Shown: piece by piece, positions 1 through 11,404 of the stretch
How positions within the stretch are numbered: the stretch's first letter is position 1
Layout of the letters: each line of letters begins with the position of its first letter
Source: Euphorbia lathyris
Taxonomy: Eukaryota > Streptophyta > Magnoliopsida > Malpighiales > Euphorbiaceae
NCBI RefSeq assembly: GCF_963576675.1
Contig: NC_088913.1
Span: forward strand, 79,421,001-79,485,000
Length of the DNA: 64,000 bases
Reading direction: 5' to 3'
Notes under the pieces: model-generated
What the model was told of the DNA's origin: nothing
The model's database searches: none
Seen by the model: the letters and a program-made list of their open reading frames with translations, nothing else
Made by a program: the position numbers and the translations under genes

Positions 1-407
1 TAATAACATTAGAAGCTAGCGTTCATAAACTCTTTGAAGTCTGATTCCACAAACACGTTCACTAAAAAAATCATTTTGTAGCAAATCATTTATTAAAAAA
101 AAAGCTTAACACACAAGAATATATCATATCATATATGGTATAGCCTACAAATTGGGAGAATTTGTATCTATTCATCTCGTATTTTATCATACACGTTTAG
201 CTATTTACATATTTGATGATATATATAATATATAGAATATGTACATATTCTTTTGTGGAACATTATTTTTTATAGAATATATTCTTTCTCTATAGACTTC
301 TTTAGATATTGTAACTTTTTTTAATTCTATAGAATTATATTTTCTATATTATATATATATATATATATATATTCAATTTACTATCTTACTATCTTTTGTA
401 TATATTC

Positions 408-445
<38 letters not shown>
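1..445. other. AT-rich flank with TA microsatellites
   Basis: No gene is visible. The stretch is strongly AT-rich and has two TA dinucleotide runs (about 350-371 and 411-442). The second run directly abuts the left end of the MULE, so it is the likely integration site. Confidence 0.6.
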
Positions 446-455
446 GAGAGATCAG

Positions 456-563
456 GTGTGACACATTCCTTATGGTGTGACAAGGCTTATTGTGTGACAC
501 ATTCCTTATGGTGTGACAAGGCTTATTATGTGACACATTCCTTATGGTGTGACAAGGCTTATA
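456..563 (+). repeat. MULE left terminus, three 36-bp tandem units
   Basis: Three almost identical 36-bp units occupy 456-491, 492-527 and 528-563. Each contains two GTGTGACA motifs and the segment AAGGCTTATT. GTGTGACA in inverted form also recurs at the right end (23390-23448). Repeated subterminal motifs of this kind are often transposase-binding sites; that role is inferred here. Confidence 0.8.
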
Positions 564-1145
564 TATAAATAGTTATTAAGTTAGGGGTATATTTGTAATC
601 TCTTATATTTCTGTCATTTTTTCTTCTCCGGTGATTCTCTGATATTTCTTTCGTTCTTTCCGGTTGCGCCGTTTCATTTTTGATCGTGTTTTTGTTGAGT
701 TTTTAGTTGGATTTCTTTGTTTCGTCTCGCATTTTGTATTTGTTGGAAGATATCGGTGAGTTCCTGTATGTTTTTGTGTTTGTTTTGTTCGTTTTTATGT
801 TTTTATGTTTGTTCATTTGCCTTCGTTTTTTTGTTGAATATTTATGGCTCTGATTTCCTATATTTTTTTCTTTATCGGTAGGTTCGGCTCTCTGTTTGTG
901 TTTTTGAAGTTATCGGTGAGTTTCTCTGTGTTTTCTTTGTTCATTTTAGATTTTTGTGTTATGCATGTTCTTCGTTTTTTTGTTTATATGTGTTGTTTAG
1001 GTTTTGTATTTTGTTTTTGTTTTGTTTGTTGTTTTTTAGGGTTTCAACGGCATTTTATTATGTTTTTTCATTCTTTGCGCCTATCATTTGTTAGTTTTGT
1101 GACTTGTATATGTGTTTTTTTTGTTGTTTTTCAGTATATATCAGA
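564..1145 (+). promoter_or_regulatory. Leader and promoter region of the Ulp1-like gene
   Basis: This stretch lies between the terminal repeats and the first ATG. It is T-rich, with many TTTTTGTTCG- and TTTATGTTT-like runs, as in a plant 5' UTR or leader intron. GATATCGGTGAGTT and TTATCGGTGAGTT are possible donor sites, so an untranslated intron is plausible. No clear TATA box stands out apart from the AT-rich stretch near 560-570. An open frame at 844-1221 is hydrophobic low-complexity sequence and I do not believe it codes. Confidence 0.35.
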
Positions 1146-4100
1146 ATGTCAAAAGCTACTTCTAGTAGGGAAGATAGTTTGCCTGAGCATGTTATTGATC
1201 CTACGTTGCTTCGTGCTATAAACTCTGATTATATGGAGGTTGATGACGACAGGTACTATTTTATGTTTTTATGGAACAATATATGCATTCTTTATGAACA
1301 ATATATGTATTCGTTTGGAACAATGTATGTTTTTGTATGGAACTATATATGTATTCGTTTCGAACAATATATGTATTCGTTTGGAACAATATATGTATTC
1401 ATTTGGAACATTTTATAAGTTCGTTTGTAACTATATATATGTATTTTGTTGATCTAGTATTGTTGTTAATTTTGTTATTTTTTATGCTTCAAGGGTTTCT
1501 GAAAAGAATGGTGAAGAAGGAAGTAAACAGAGATTTTTGAAGAAATCTCATGCTTTGAAGAAAAAGTCATCAAATATTGGTGTTCCTGTTGATGAAAGTT
1601 CTTCTGATGCTCTGAAGGATGTAGAAAGTTGTTCTGATGCTGATGAAAGTTCTTCCGAAGATCGTGATAATCTGAATGATCCTGATTTTGTTATCAGTGC
1701 GAGTACACCATCTGAAGAACAAGCACATGATGAATATGTTGTTTCCGGTTGTGTTGGAAAGAAAAGAAAAGTTGGAGTTAATTTGAAGGGAGATGGTTCT
1801 TTTAGGTTGAAGATGAAGAAGGTTGAGGTTGTGAAAGTATCTGGTCGTTCTAGATTGAAAAGGAATAAAGTTGAGGTTGTGAAAGGAGTTGGTTCTCCTA
1901 GATCTGTGAACCGTGATTGTGGAAGAAGGATTGTGAAGAAGGATAGTTGCTATTCTGTTATGGAGCAAGATTTTTCTGGTGTAGTATTGAATCAGAGGGT
2001 GCGTCCAACATCATTTATTAAGTTTGTTAAAACTATGTCAGAAACACACAAAGCTGCCATTAGGAAGATAGGGTTTGGTGGTTTTTTGTGTCTGGATATT
2101 GGGAAGCTTAATGGAATTTTTTGTGGCAAGGTTGTGGATTTTGTTGATCCTGACAGATGCTGTTTTATTCTTCCTGGTAATGACCGGATTGATTTGAGTG
2201 AAGAGGATTTCCATTGTGTTTATGGCCTGCCATGTGGAAGAAAGGAAATTAAGGAAGCGGATAGTAACAGTGGGGATAGTTGGTGTAATTTTTTAAACAC
2301 TTGGAGGAAGTCTTTTGGTTTAAGTAGTGGCAGTCCTAAGGATAAAGATGTTCTTTGTAGGCTGAAAAATCTGTTGGAAGTGGATGTTTGTGATGAGTTC
2401 ATTTGGAACTTCATTGTTATTATTGTTAATTCTTGCATTCGTTCAAACAAGAATAGGGCGTTGTACAATAAGTTTTTATTCAGTTGCATGAATGTGAATG
2501 AAATTTTGAAGTTAGATTGGTGCCGGTTTAGTTTTAAGCATCTTATAGATTTTGTTCGTTCTTTCAAGAACGATTCTAAACCATATTTTTTCACAGGCCC
2601 TCTTCCATTTATACTGGTAATTGTTTTAATATGTTGGAATTTATTTTGAATAATTTATGTATTTGCTTATACTTTGTTTTTCTCATTTTTTTTATTGTAG
2701 ATATGTTATTTTGATCGTTTGCAACGTGGGGTTGATTTGAGGCCACGTTCCTTTCCATTAACTTCTGTGTGGAATAATGTTCTAATCTCTGAAAGAACTA
2801 AGTTGGAAAAAGCCAGTGGTTTTGGCAAGGGAATTGTGTTGAAGAGATTAGTGAAATCCGAAGCAGAGGTAGAATGTGAAGGGCCTAATGTTGAAGGTAA
2901 GAAGAAGAAGAAGAAGAGAAGAAGAAGAGAGAAGAAGAGAAGAAGAAGAAGCATGTAGAAGAATGAGAAGAAGAAGATACTCAAGAAGGAGTTTCTGGCT
3001 GTCCCAGTCACTTCATGGTATGCATCTGTGTTTTTCTTTTATATAGAAGTTTGTGTTTCGTTTTGATAAATTAGTAAATAGTGTTTTTATAAATGCATGA
3101 ATTCACTGTCAGGTTTAAATCAGTGGCTAGAAAGTTAGCTAATGCTGTAACTGAGATGTATATGTTGGTGGATGAAGCTGAAAATATGTTTGATGAGAAT
3201 GACTTACCTGTACGGGTGAATACATTTGTTGAAAACATTTTTACTAAGTACAGAGTTAGTAAGGAAGAGAGGATGAGCCAGCGTTCTGAGCGAATGCCAG
3301 TAAGTGAGCATTCGGGAAGATTATCTAATGAATCTGATGAGGATAATGAATTTTTTAATCTGCCTGGCTTTTGGGAAGAATATAATGCTGTTAATGAAGA
3401 ATATAACAAGCAGGTACAGAGAAAGATAGCTGAAGGTTTAGAAAAAGAGAGAGGAGGAGCGGAGAAGGAGAAGAATAAGAAGAAGAAGAGAGGAGTAGTG
3501 AGGAAAGTTAGAAGGAAAGTAGGGTCATCTGAAGGTCTGAGGTTGAGAATAAAGATGAATTCTGCTCCTCAATTTGAGTTGTTAAGTCAGTCTGTAGCTG
3601 ATCAATCTGTTTCATCTGAAATGTAATTTATTTATGTTTGAATAATTCCTGTTTTTTGTTTTGGAACATGTCATATAATATTTGTGGCTTAATTGATGTT
3701 TTTTTTTTGTTTGTAGGGCTGCTGATATAGTTTCTAGGGCTGGTCCTTTAGTTTGTGTAAATCAAGATGAAGGGGATGAGTTTGTTGATCCTGCTGATGA
3801 AATTGTGTAAGTTATTATTTTATTGAACAAATGGTTCCGTTTTTTGGAACCTTTCTTGTTTATGTGTGGAACATTTTTTTTTGTTATATATTTGAGTTGT
3901 TTTATATTTTCACCACTGATATCGATGATGCGATTGAGTCAGAGACGTCTGATTCTGATTCTGATGATGATATAGACTTTGAGTGTTTGCCTGGAGATGT
4001 TCCAGATGAATTTGCCGATATGTGTAGATGGGCTAACAATTATTTATGTAATGGGAGGACAGTTTTTACCACGTTTGAAGATTACATTTTTGGTCATCCG

Positions 4101-4186
4101 GTGAAAGCAGTTCTATTGAGGAAGGATATTCGTGAATTGGCTGATCTAGCTCCAATAGGCTGTGGCCCAATTTTGTATTACATGAG
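1146..4186 (+). pseudogene. N-terminal part of MULE Ulp1-like gene (plant mobile-type region)
   Basis: ATG at 1146 opens exon 1 (1146-1252, donor GTACTA), and exon 2 runs 1494-2616. Both junctions keep one frame, starting MSKATSSRED. The next exon begins at 2701, and joining it across the 2617-2700 intron gives GPLPFIL-ICYFDR, a join typical of plant Ulp1-type transposon proteins. The N-terminal 150 residues are acidic then basic (KKRK). A globular part follows around IGFGGFLCLDIGKLNGIF, like the plant-mobile or DUF1985-type regions that precede C48 domains. A lysine/arginine tract made of AAG/AGA repeats runs into an in-frame TAG near 2956. Further exons are at about 3115-3623, 3716-3807 and 3895-4186; one has no good acceptor AG. 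Lesions make this copy a probable pseudogene. Confidence 0.62.
1253..1493 (+). repeat. Intron 1 built of a GGAACAATATATGTATTCG-like minisatellite
   Basis: Six or seven copies of a roughly 22-bp motif with core GGAACAATATATGTATTCG fill most of the first intron (about 1273-1440). The same GGAACA or GAACAA word recurs in other non-coding parts of this MULE (15315-15375, 16990-17900, 20690-20770, 22190-22300). In the coding exons it is not conspicuous. Confidence 0.7.
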
Positions 4187-4224
4187 GTATTTTTTTTATC
4201 TATAATTGCATGTTTGTATTAGTG

Positions 4225-4229
4225 GTTAT
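4225..4229. repeat. Target site duplication of the Copia element, left copy
   Basis: GTTAT directly precedes the left LTR and is repeated at 14551-14555 directly after the right LTR. This is the 5-bp duplication expected for LTR retrotransposon integration and fixes the element's ends exactly. Confidence 0.93.
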
Positions 4230-5583
4230 TGTTGGTCCCTTGTAAGGTTGCAAATATAGTTCCAAGGGGGGGTTAGGAACTATTTTACCTTTTTTAAAAT
4301 AATTTGGGCAGATTTCTTTTCTTTAAGAAAAGTTTATATAACAGCGGCGCTTAGCACTCAGCAAGACACTGACTTAGTCAACTAGTGACTAGGACAGCTT
4401 CGTTGCTTAGGTCAGGAAATAGCACTTAGAGTCTATTCCTGAACCTGCTCGTTGGTAGCGCACAACTCAGCTTGACCTCTTTTACTTGGTCAGTTTTAGT
4501 TTGTTTTAAGCAAGCAATATAAATAAGGAGTTAAGGTTTAGAAATACTTCACTCAGCAGGTTTATCCAGGTTCGGCTTCTTCTAAGCCTACGTCCTGTCC
4601 CCGGAACACTTCCGAGATTTCAAATCCTCTACTGAGCTCTTTAAAGGTAGAGCCTCAAACCTTTTACAAAATCAGAAGCTGAGTATAACAAGAGTACCTT
4701 CCTCTATACCTCTACTCACTTCTATTCTAATTCACCAAGTACTAAAACCGAGTACTCAGCTTCTCCTTTCTACTTCTAGAAATGATAAAGATTTTGTCCT
4801 AAACAACAATTGCTAGAACACCTTAGATGATTGAAAAAAAATCACTCTAGACTTTTACACAAATGAATAGACTTTGTAGTGTAAGAATTTGCTTTGCTTT
4901 TGATGGAGAACTTTTGTATACGTTTGGTCAGCGTAACGGTTTTTGCTCAAAGTTCTCTGTTGAATGTGGATTCTGAATGCTCTATTTATATAGAGCTGTG
5001 AGAGCTTCTGGTTATTTCGAATTTCGAAATAACCGTTGGAGGGAAACGGCTACAGGTCATTTTCACTCAGTCTGTCAGCAGTTCTCTTAGCCAGTCAGAT
5101 TCCAGCGTCTTCTGTTCTTCGGTCAGTGTGACAGTATGTTCCTCCATTTTGGGTAACGTCAACTAGACAGCTTGCTGTGTCTTCTGATCTTTACTTAAAG
5201 AGGAAATACTTTGTCTGGAAGCTGCTTATGGTCAGCGGCTGTCTTGTACGTTTTGTCGAGACAGCTCAGCAGCTTCATACCGAAGTTGTCTATGTGGATC
5301 TTCTCGATCCTTCTTTACTCAGCATGCGTTTCATTACTTCAACGGCAACGTTTTGAAGACACGCGGGCTGAGTGATCTTGGGTTTGTTTGACTTGGGCCT
5401 TGACTTCCATATAGGGCTTGAGCCTTATGATCTTTATGTCTTATGATAAATTATAAACTCAACATTGAACAAACACATTAGTAACAATAAGCCAAAGCAT
5501 TTAAACTTAGTGTGTTGTAGAATATTTACTTTCACTTAATTAATTTTGTCAAATCAAAATCTTGTGGAAAGGTGTTTCAACAA
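4230..5583 (-). repeat. Copia 3' LTR
   Basis: It starts TGTTGGTCCC and ends TTTCAACA on the plus strand. On the element's own strand a TATA-like box, CTATATAAATAGA, lies near 4981-4994. The LTR is near-identical to 13198-14550; small differences include a run of seven G and one extra TA. Confidence 0.92.
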
Positions 5584-5600
5584 ACTCCCCCATTTTGATG
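5584..5600 (-). promoter_or_regulatory. Polypurine tract of the Copia element
   Basis: Read on the minus strand, AAAATGGGGGAGTT ends exactly where the 3' LTR begins. That is the expected position and composition of the plus-strand DNA primer. Confidence 0.82.
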
Positions 5601-6075
5601 TTGGCAAAACCAATCAGCAAGGAACTCAGTATGAGCTCCCCCATGATAGTTGACTTGTTAATTAAGTGAACTCCCCCGTAAGGACTGAACTACTGACTTA
5701 GTTTTATTCTAAACATTTTAAGGTTTAACTGAATAAGTCTAAGATCAGTTTTCAGGTATAGTTCAGCTTGTGGGTCATATTCTATTTTACTCAGTATTCA
5801 GCGGAAGTAATTTATAGTGACAGAGCGCTGAGTAAATCATTTGTTCAATGGTTTATATTTGACAAGTTCAAACATTTATATGCAGCATGCATTCATATAA
5901 TACTTGGCATTTGAAGGATGAATAATCAATGATTAAATAATACGAATGCAAGTATTTCAGAAGTAATAGAAGTTAGGCATACCATTGTTTAAAATAAAAC
6001 AACAAAAAGCATTTTAAAACAAAATAAAACAGAATAAAGTTCTTCTTCCTAACTTCTAACTCTCTAGTTTCTCAC
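5601..6075 (-). other. Copia non-coding region between ORF3 and polypurine tract
   Basis: No open frame of note. Several CTCCCCC blocks (5600-5680) look like extra purine tracts on the element strand. Multiple upstream polypurine tracts have been described for Sireviruses, so this supports the lineage call. Confidence 0.5.
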
Positions 6076-7788
6076 TTAGAGTTCCTTCTCCTTAGTTGCC
6101 GCTTTCTCCCCCGTTTTGCCAGCATCAGCAGTAGGCAAATTGACGGTAGGGGCAGGAGACTTGGCCTGATCTTGCAGCACACGTATTTGACCCTCCAAGG
6201 AATTCATGTGACTGACCATAGTCAGCATGAGTGCGGTCATTTTGGTCATTTGAGCATGTGTTGGTTGCTGCGTCTGGACAGAGGAGAAGTGATTGATCAA
6301 GTCATGGATTTCACGCAGAATAGGGTGAGTGACAGGTGGATGAGAGGACTGGGCATGAGTTGGTGGAGGATGAGCTTGTTCTTGAAGCAGAGTGTTAGCT
6401 GAGGCGATAACACGCCGTCCTGACTCAGTAGCACCTAGGTGTGCATATTTGGCAGGAGTGGGCTCGCACTGAGTGCCCTGTGTAATGACAAGACTACGAG
6501 GCGTGTTGACCTCAGGTGCTGAGTTGCTTTGAGCTTGAGGTGGGAGTGGAGCTTCTTTTGGACTCGCATGGGTTTTGGCTTGTTTCTCACTTGGAGGAAC
6601 AGAGGGTTGTTTTTGTGGAGACCCCTCTTGGGTAATGTGGGGCTCAAGAACAGATTCTGCTTCTGTTCTCAGTTTCTTCTCAGCTGACTCAGCTGGGTCC
6701 TGATCAGCTTTCCTCTTGTTTCTTTCCATCAGCCTTACCTTTCTCGGGACAGTACGAATATCCTTCGAGCAGGCTCCCTTTTTCTTCTTCTTCTCAGCTT
6801 CAGCAATCTCAGATGGCAGAGTAGAAGGATTCTCAGTTTGAGGTTCATTGGTTGGTTCTGTACCCTCAGCAGTGTGATCAGCTTCAGCCATGACATCATC
6901 TATAATAGCATCTAGATCTGTCAGATTTTCCATTTCTCCAATGGGTTGATCAACCTCAGCCATAAGATCCTCCTCCTCAGTGGTTTCATTCTCGTCATAT
7001 CCTTTCAGGGGTTGGCTATGTGATAGTCCATTCAGCAGACGTGCAGTGATAACAGTTCCTGTTGAACTTATTTCACCAACAGTCTCTATGTTCTTATCTT
7101 GTATTATCCTTGTGATGAGAGAACCTAAACGGAGCTTCCTTCCACTTCTTTGGAAAGCACCGACCAGAAATACAGGCATGTTGAAAGGAGTGTTGGTCAG
7201 CATATGCCAGATGAAACATTGTTCAAAGTTTGAGGCGGATGAGGGAGAACTGAGTTTAGGGAAGATAAAGTTGGTCAGCAAAAAGTGGGCCATCTTCTGA
7301 TTTTTGCCCATGCAGGTGCTGGGTACTTCTCCTTTGTAGTCTTTGGGTTTACAGAACCCCTTCATCTTTTCTGCGATGGCTTTTGGTATCGGCTCCTTTG
7401 TTGTCCTGAACTGGATCCCTGTATTTGGTATCTCTAGCAATGTTGCTAGATATTCAGGGGTTATCACTATCTTTTGACCCTTAACTGTGGTCTCTAAGTA
7501 GTCAGAGTCATCTGCATCAACGTGCAGGTTGGAGTAGAACTCTCTCACTATTGTGGGATAGGTTTGCCCGGAAAGAGAGAAGAGACCTTTCCATTCGTTG
7601 TTTTTGATCCATTCACAGAATGGAGTCTCTGAAGAGATGAAGTCAGAGTGGAAGTATCGACTCCTTAGTACCTCTTGATTTTTGGCGCAAGAGGGCACCT
7701 TGATCATCTTTCTCATGATGCTGGTTGAAGGACCAGCCTGGTCAGAGGATTTTAGAGTTGGAGAGAAAGTGCTTTCGTTGAAAGACAT
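6076..7788 (-). CDS. Copia third ORF (env-position protein, 570 aa)
   Basis: An intact 570-codon frame lies downstream of pol, where Sireviruses carry an env-like or accessory ORF. Residues 1-240 are globular and include REFYSNLHVDA and VKGQKIVITPEYLATLLEIP. This pattern resembles the 'putative plant transposon protein' domain found in plant retroelements. The middle is acidic (about 265-330), then basic (KKKKKGACSKD, RNKRK). A proline-rich stretch follows, and near the C-terminus a possible coiled coil (about 515-545). I see no signal peptide or transmembrane segment, so an envelope role is not supported. How it is expressed from the 3' end of the genomic RNA is unclear. It is open over its full length although the integrase of the same copy is mutated. 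Confidence 0.8.
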   Translation of the reverse strand: MSFNESTFSPTLKSSDQAGPSTSIMRKMIKVPSCAKNQEVLRSRYFHSDFISSETPFCEWIKNNEWKGLFSLSGQTYPTIVREFYSNLHVDADDSDYLETTVKGQKIVITPEYLATLLEIPNTGIQFRTTKEPIPKAIAEKMKGFCKPKDYKGEVPSTCMGKNQKMAHFLLTNFIFPKLSSPSSASNFEQCFIWHMLTNTPFNMPVFLVGAFQRSGRKLRLGSLITRIIQDKNIETVGEISSTGTVITARLLNGLSHSQPLKGYDENETTEEEDLMAEVDQPIGEMENLTDLDAIIDDVMAEADHTAEGTEPTNEPQTENPSTLPSEIAEAEKKKKKGACSKDIRTVPRKVRLMERNKRKADQDPAESAEKKLRTEAESVLEPHITQEGSPQKQPSVPPSEKQAKTHASPKEAPLPPQAQSNSAPEVNTPRSLVITQGTQCEPTPAKYAHLGATESGRRVIASANTLLQEQAHPPPTHAQSSHPPVTHPILREIHDLINHFSSVQTQQPTHAQMTKMTALMLTMVSHMNSLEGQIRVLQDQAKSPAPTVNLPTADAGKTGEKAATKEKEL

Positions 7789-8270
7789 TTTTGGAGTTCT
7801 AAAGCTCTTAGGTGTAGAAGGAAAAATTTTGAAGCTTTCTTAAAGTTCAGTGCGCATGTAAAGAGGGTAGTGGGTTAGTATCCACTATTTATGGATTTTT
7901 AGTTTAGGGTGCCGTTTGAATTTAAGCCGGTTTTTCCCTTGGGTTGTCCAATCGACAGAAACCCTGACACTTATGACGCTATTAAGACGTTATTCGGCGC
8001 ATGCGCCGTACAGGTGTCATTTCGCATGTGGTGACATTAAATGCTAATAAGTGCTTTTACTCAGCGTTTGTTTATATAAACGTTTCATATTCTGAGTAGT
8101 CAGTGCATTCTTTAAGGATGGTTTTAAGTTCAAGTTCTAAACTAATTTACTCAGTGTGCAAGATTACTCAGTATTTGTATGTTCAGTCAGTTTTAATGAT
8201 ATACTCAGCAAACAAAAAATCATTCAGCATGTAATTCACTCAGCATTCAATATTCATTTAGCATAGAAAT
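7789..8270 (-). other. Copia spacer between pol and ORF3
   Basis: About 480 bases without a convincing ORF. It may carry signals for expression of ORF3, but no specific promoter or splice acceptor could be assigned. Confidence 0.4.
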
Positions 8271-11200
8271 TTACTGAAGAGGATTAAACATACCAATTGC
8301 TTCTCTTAGTATGCTAAATTGCTCTCGTGCTAGAGGCTTTGTCAAGATATCAGCAAGCTGCTCATCTGTTGGCACATAAGTCAGCTTAATTTCTTTCTTG
8401 AGTACATGATCTCTGATGAAGTGATGTATTATGCTGACATGCTTCATCCTGCTGTGCTGGATTGGGTTCTTTGAGAGGTCAATTGCACTCTTGTTGTCGC
8501 ATTTGACTTCAATTGTCTTTGTTTGAACACCATAATCTTCAAGCTGTTGCTTAATCCAAAGGACTTGAGCAACACAGCTTCCAGCAGCAATATACTCAGC
8601 TTCAGTTGTGGACAGGGCTACTGACGCCTGCTTTTTGCTGAACCAAGATACAAGACAGCTTCCTAGGAATTGGCATCCTCCAGAGGTGCTTTTTCTTTCC
8701 AGCTTGTCTCGTCCATAGTCAGCGTCAGTGTATCCAATGAGTGTGAAGTCATGAGTATTTGGATACCACAAACCTGCATTTACTGAGCTTTGCAAATATC
8801 TAAGGATCCTTTTTATAGCTATGTAATGGGATTCCTTAGGGTTAGCTTGATATCTAGCACAATAACATACTGAGAACTGAATGTCCGGTCTACTTGCTGT
8901 TAAGTAAAGTAAAGAGCCAATCATACCTCGGTATAACTTGCTGTCTACTGACTTACCATTTTCATCAGCACAAAGGACAGTGTCAGTGCCCATAGGAGTG
9001 GATATTGGCTTACAATGTTCTAGTTCATATTTCTTCAATATCTCCTTGGCATATTTAGCTTGACTGATGAATATGCCATTCTTTCCTTGCTTAATTTGAA
9101 GTCCGAGGAAGAAGTTGAGTTCTCCCATCATTGACATTTCGAATTCAGTCTGCATTTGTTTGCTAAATTCCTTGCACATAGATTCATTAGTAGCACCAAA
9201 TATAATGTCATCTACATATATTTGTGCCAGCAGGGTATCTTTACCTTTTCTCTTAATGAATAAGGTTGTATCAGCTTGACCCCTGACGTAATCTCTAGTC
9301 AGTAAAAAATTGGTCAGCCTCTCATACCAAGCACGTGGTGCTTGCTTGAGGCCATACAGAGCCTTTTTGAGTTTGTAAACGTGGTTTGGGAACTTAGAAT
9401 CCTCAAACCCTGGAGGCTGATTGACGTAGACCTCCTCGTTTATTACTCCATTAAGAAATGCACTTTTAACATCCATTTGAAACAGTTTAAAGTTCATATA
9501 TGATGCATATGCGCATAAAATCCTAATTGCTTCTAGCCTTGCCACTGGGGCAAAGGTCTCACCGTAGTCAATACCTTCTTGCTGACTGTAGCCCTGAGCT
9601 ACAAGTCTTGCCTTGTTTCTGACTACGTTTCCTTGCTCATCTAGCTTGTTCCTGAAGACCCATCTCGTTCCAATGGTCTTTTGGCTCCTAGGATGTGGCA
9701 CTAGCTCCCATACATTATTCCTCCTGAACTGATTGAGTTCCTCTTGCATGGCATTCATCCAGAATTCGTCATCCTCAGCTTCGGCAAAGTTCTTCGGCTC
9801 TAGTACTGAGACAAAAGCTACATTGCCGAGATACTTCCTTAGTTGATTTCTTGTCATCAGCGTATTTCCAGCTGAGTCAAGAATTGCATTTTCTGAATGC
9901 CCTCTTGGGACTCTTATCTCCTTTGGTAGATTTATGTCTTGTTCTATCTGTGTTTCAACATTCTCTGCAGAAGTAGATGGGTCAGTGAAAGTAATTTTAG
10001 GTTCACTCTTACTCTTGGTCAGCCGTTTTATGAAGGACTCAGTAGCTGGTTCTTGATCAGCAGGTGCTGAGTTTGGTTCATCTTCTGTCAGCGGCTGGTA
10101 TCTTCCTGCATGGTCAGTTTCATCGAATTGCACATATATAGATTCTGCTAATACTTGAGTTCTCTTATTAAAAACTCTGTATGCTTTGCTGTTTGTTGAG
10201 TAGCCTAGAAAGATAGCCTCATCAGCTTTTGAATCAAATTTGGCTAAGCTATCTTTGGTATTTAAAATAAAACACCTACAGCCAAAGGCACGAAAGTATC
10301 CAATGTTGGGCTTTCGTCCTTTCCAAAGTTCATATGGGGTTTTCTTAAGTATAGGTCTAACTAGAGCCCTATTCAGAATATAGCATGTTGTGTTGACAGC
10401 TTCTCCCCAAAAATACTTTGGAAGCCTATGCTCATCCAGCATTGTCCTGGCAATCTCAACCAGAGTTCTGTTCTTCCTTTTAACAACCCCATTTTGCTGA
10501 GGCGTTCTAAGAGCAGAGAAATTGTGGTCAATGCCGCTGGCTTCACAGAATTCAACAAACTTTTGGTTCTTGAATTCTCCACCGTTATCACTACGGATAT
10601 GAGCTAATTTTAGGTCTTTCTCATTTTCAATTTTTCTAACCAAGTTTGACAATGTCTCAAAGGTCTCATCCTTACTGGTCAGCAGGATAACCCATGTGTA
10701 CCGAGAGAAATCATCTACAATAACCAAGGAAAACCTTCTTCCACCCAGACTCAGCGGCTGGACTGGACCAAAGAGATCCAAGTGTAGCATTTCTAACGGA
10801 CGCTTAGTTGAGACAATGTTTTTACTTTGAAAAGATTGCTTGGTTTGTTTTCCAGCTTGGCAGGCATGGCATAATTGATCTTTTTGAAATTTAAGTTCAG
10901 GCAGTCCCTCAACCAATTGCTTTCTTGCTAATTTGGCCAGGAGGTCCATGCTTACATGACCAAGTCTCCTGTGCCATAGCCAGGAATTTTCTTCCTTTGT
11001 GACTAAGCATACAGTTTTTGAAAACTTCTTTTCTAGGTTTAGCATGAAGACATTGTCTATCCGAGGGGCAGTTAAGATTAACGCATTTGTTTTTCCCTCA
11101 TATATTTTACATCCAGTATCGTCAAATATAACTTTTCTCCCATTATCACATAGCTGAGCTACGCTGAGTAAGTTATATTTGAGTCCGCTGACTAGGGAGA

Positions 11201-11363
11201 CAGATTCAATAGTGGGATTACCTCCAATGGTGCCTGATCCTACTATCTTACCCTTTTTGTTGTCTCCAAAACTTACGCTTCCTCCTCGTTTACGTTCAAA
11301 CGTGATGAATTGAGTTTCATCACCCGTCATATGCCTTGAGCATGCGCTGTCAATATACCACAT
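8271..11363 (-). CDS. pol: Copia pol polyprotein (protease, integrase, RT, RNase H)
   Basis: This is a 1030-codon frame in canonical Copia order. It starts at the protease motif [10 protein letters not shown]. The GAG-pre-integrase HHCC zinc region follows (HRRLGH...CHAC, about 131-170), then integrase with [15 protein letters not shown] and [15 protein letters not shown] has [23 protein letters not shown] and YVDD ([10 protein letters not shown]). RNase H has YTDADYGRD and STTEAEYIA. The catalytic glutamate of the integrase DDE triad is lysine here (codon at 10479-10481, residue 295), so this copy's integrase should be inactive. The final RNase H region reads KHVSI where KHIDI is usual. The frame differs from gag, and a TAA lies two codons before the first ATG, so pol would need frameshifting or separate initiation. 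Confidence 0.95.
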   Translation of the reverse strand: MWYIDSACSRHMTGDETQFITFERKRGGSVSFGDNKKGKIVGSGTIGGNPTIESVSLVSGLKYNLLSVAQLCDNGRKVIFDDTGCKIYEGKTNALILTAPRIDNVFMLNLEKKFSKTVCLVTKEENSWLWHRRLGHVSMDLLAKLARKQLVEGLPELKFQKDQLCHACQAGKQTKQSFQSKNIVSTKRPLEMLHLDLFGPVQPLSLGGRRFSLVIVDDFSRYTWVILLTSKDETFETLSNLVRKIENEKDLKLAHIRSDNGGEFKNQKFVEFCEASGIDHNFSALRTPQQNGVVKRKNRTLVEIARTMLDEHRLPKYFWGEAVNTTCYILNRALVRPILKKTPYELWKGRKPNIGYFRAFGCRCFILNTKDSLAKFDSKADEAIFLGYSTNSKAYRVFNKRTQVLAESIYVQFDETDHAGRYQPLTEDEPNSAPADQEPATESFIKRLTKSKSEPKITFTDPSTSAENVETQIEQDINLPKEIRVPRGHSENAILDSAGNTLMTRNQLRKYLGNVAFVSVLEPKNFAEAEDDEFWMNAMQEELNQFRRNNVWELVPHPRSQKTIGTRWVFRNKLDEQGNVVRNKARLVAQGYSQQEGIDYGETFAPVARLEAIRILCAYASYMNFKLFQMDVKSAFLNGVINEEVYVNQPPGFEDSKFPNHVYKLKKALYGLKQAPRAWYERLTNFLLTRDYVRGQADTTLFIKRKGKDTLLAQIYVDDIIFGATNESMCKEFSKQMQTEFEMSMMGELNFFLGLQIKQGKNGIFISQAKYAKEILKKYELEHCKPISTPMGTDTVLCADENGKSVDSKLYRGMIGSLLYLTASRPDIQFSVCYCARYQANPKESHYIAIKRILRYLQSSVNAGLWYPNTHDFTLIGYTDADYGRDKLERKSTSGGCQFLGSCLVSWFSKKQASVALSTTEAEYIAAGSCVAQVLWIKQQLEDYGVQTKTIEVKCDNKSAIDLSKNPIQHSRMKHVSIIHHFIRDHVLKKEIKLTYVPTDEQLADILTKPLAREQFSILREAIGMFNPLQ

Positions 11364-11404
11364 TTTTTACTTCTCGGCACATCTCAGGCTTATCTGCATT
11401 GTGA

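Noticed and set aside
456..563. Direct repeats of 36 bp resembling a CRISPR or satellite start
   Set aside because: Only three contiguous units without unique spacers, located at a MULE end and matched by inverted motifs at the other end.
844..1418. Hydrophobic ORFs near the MULE left end
   Set aside because: T-rich leader and intron minisatellite; the spliced gene model starting at 1146 uses a different frame with consistent splice sites.
6076..7788. Retroviral-type envelope gene in the Copia element
   Set aside because: Position fits, but no signal peptide, transmembrane helix or fusion-like segment is visible; described as an unassigned third ORF.
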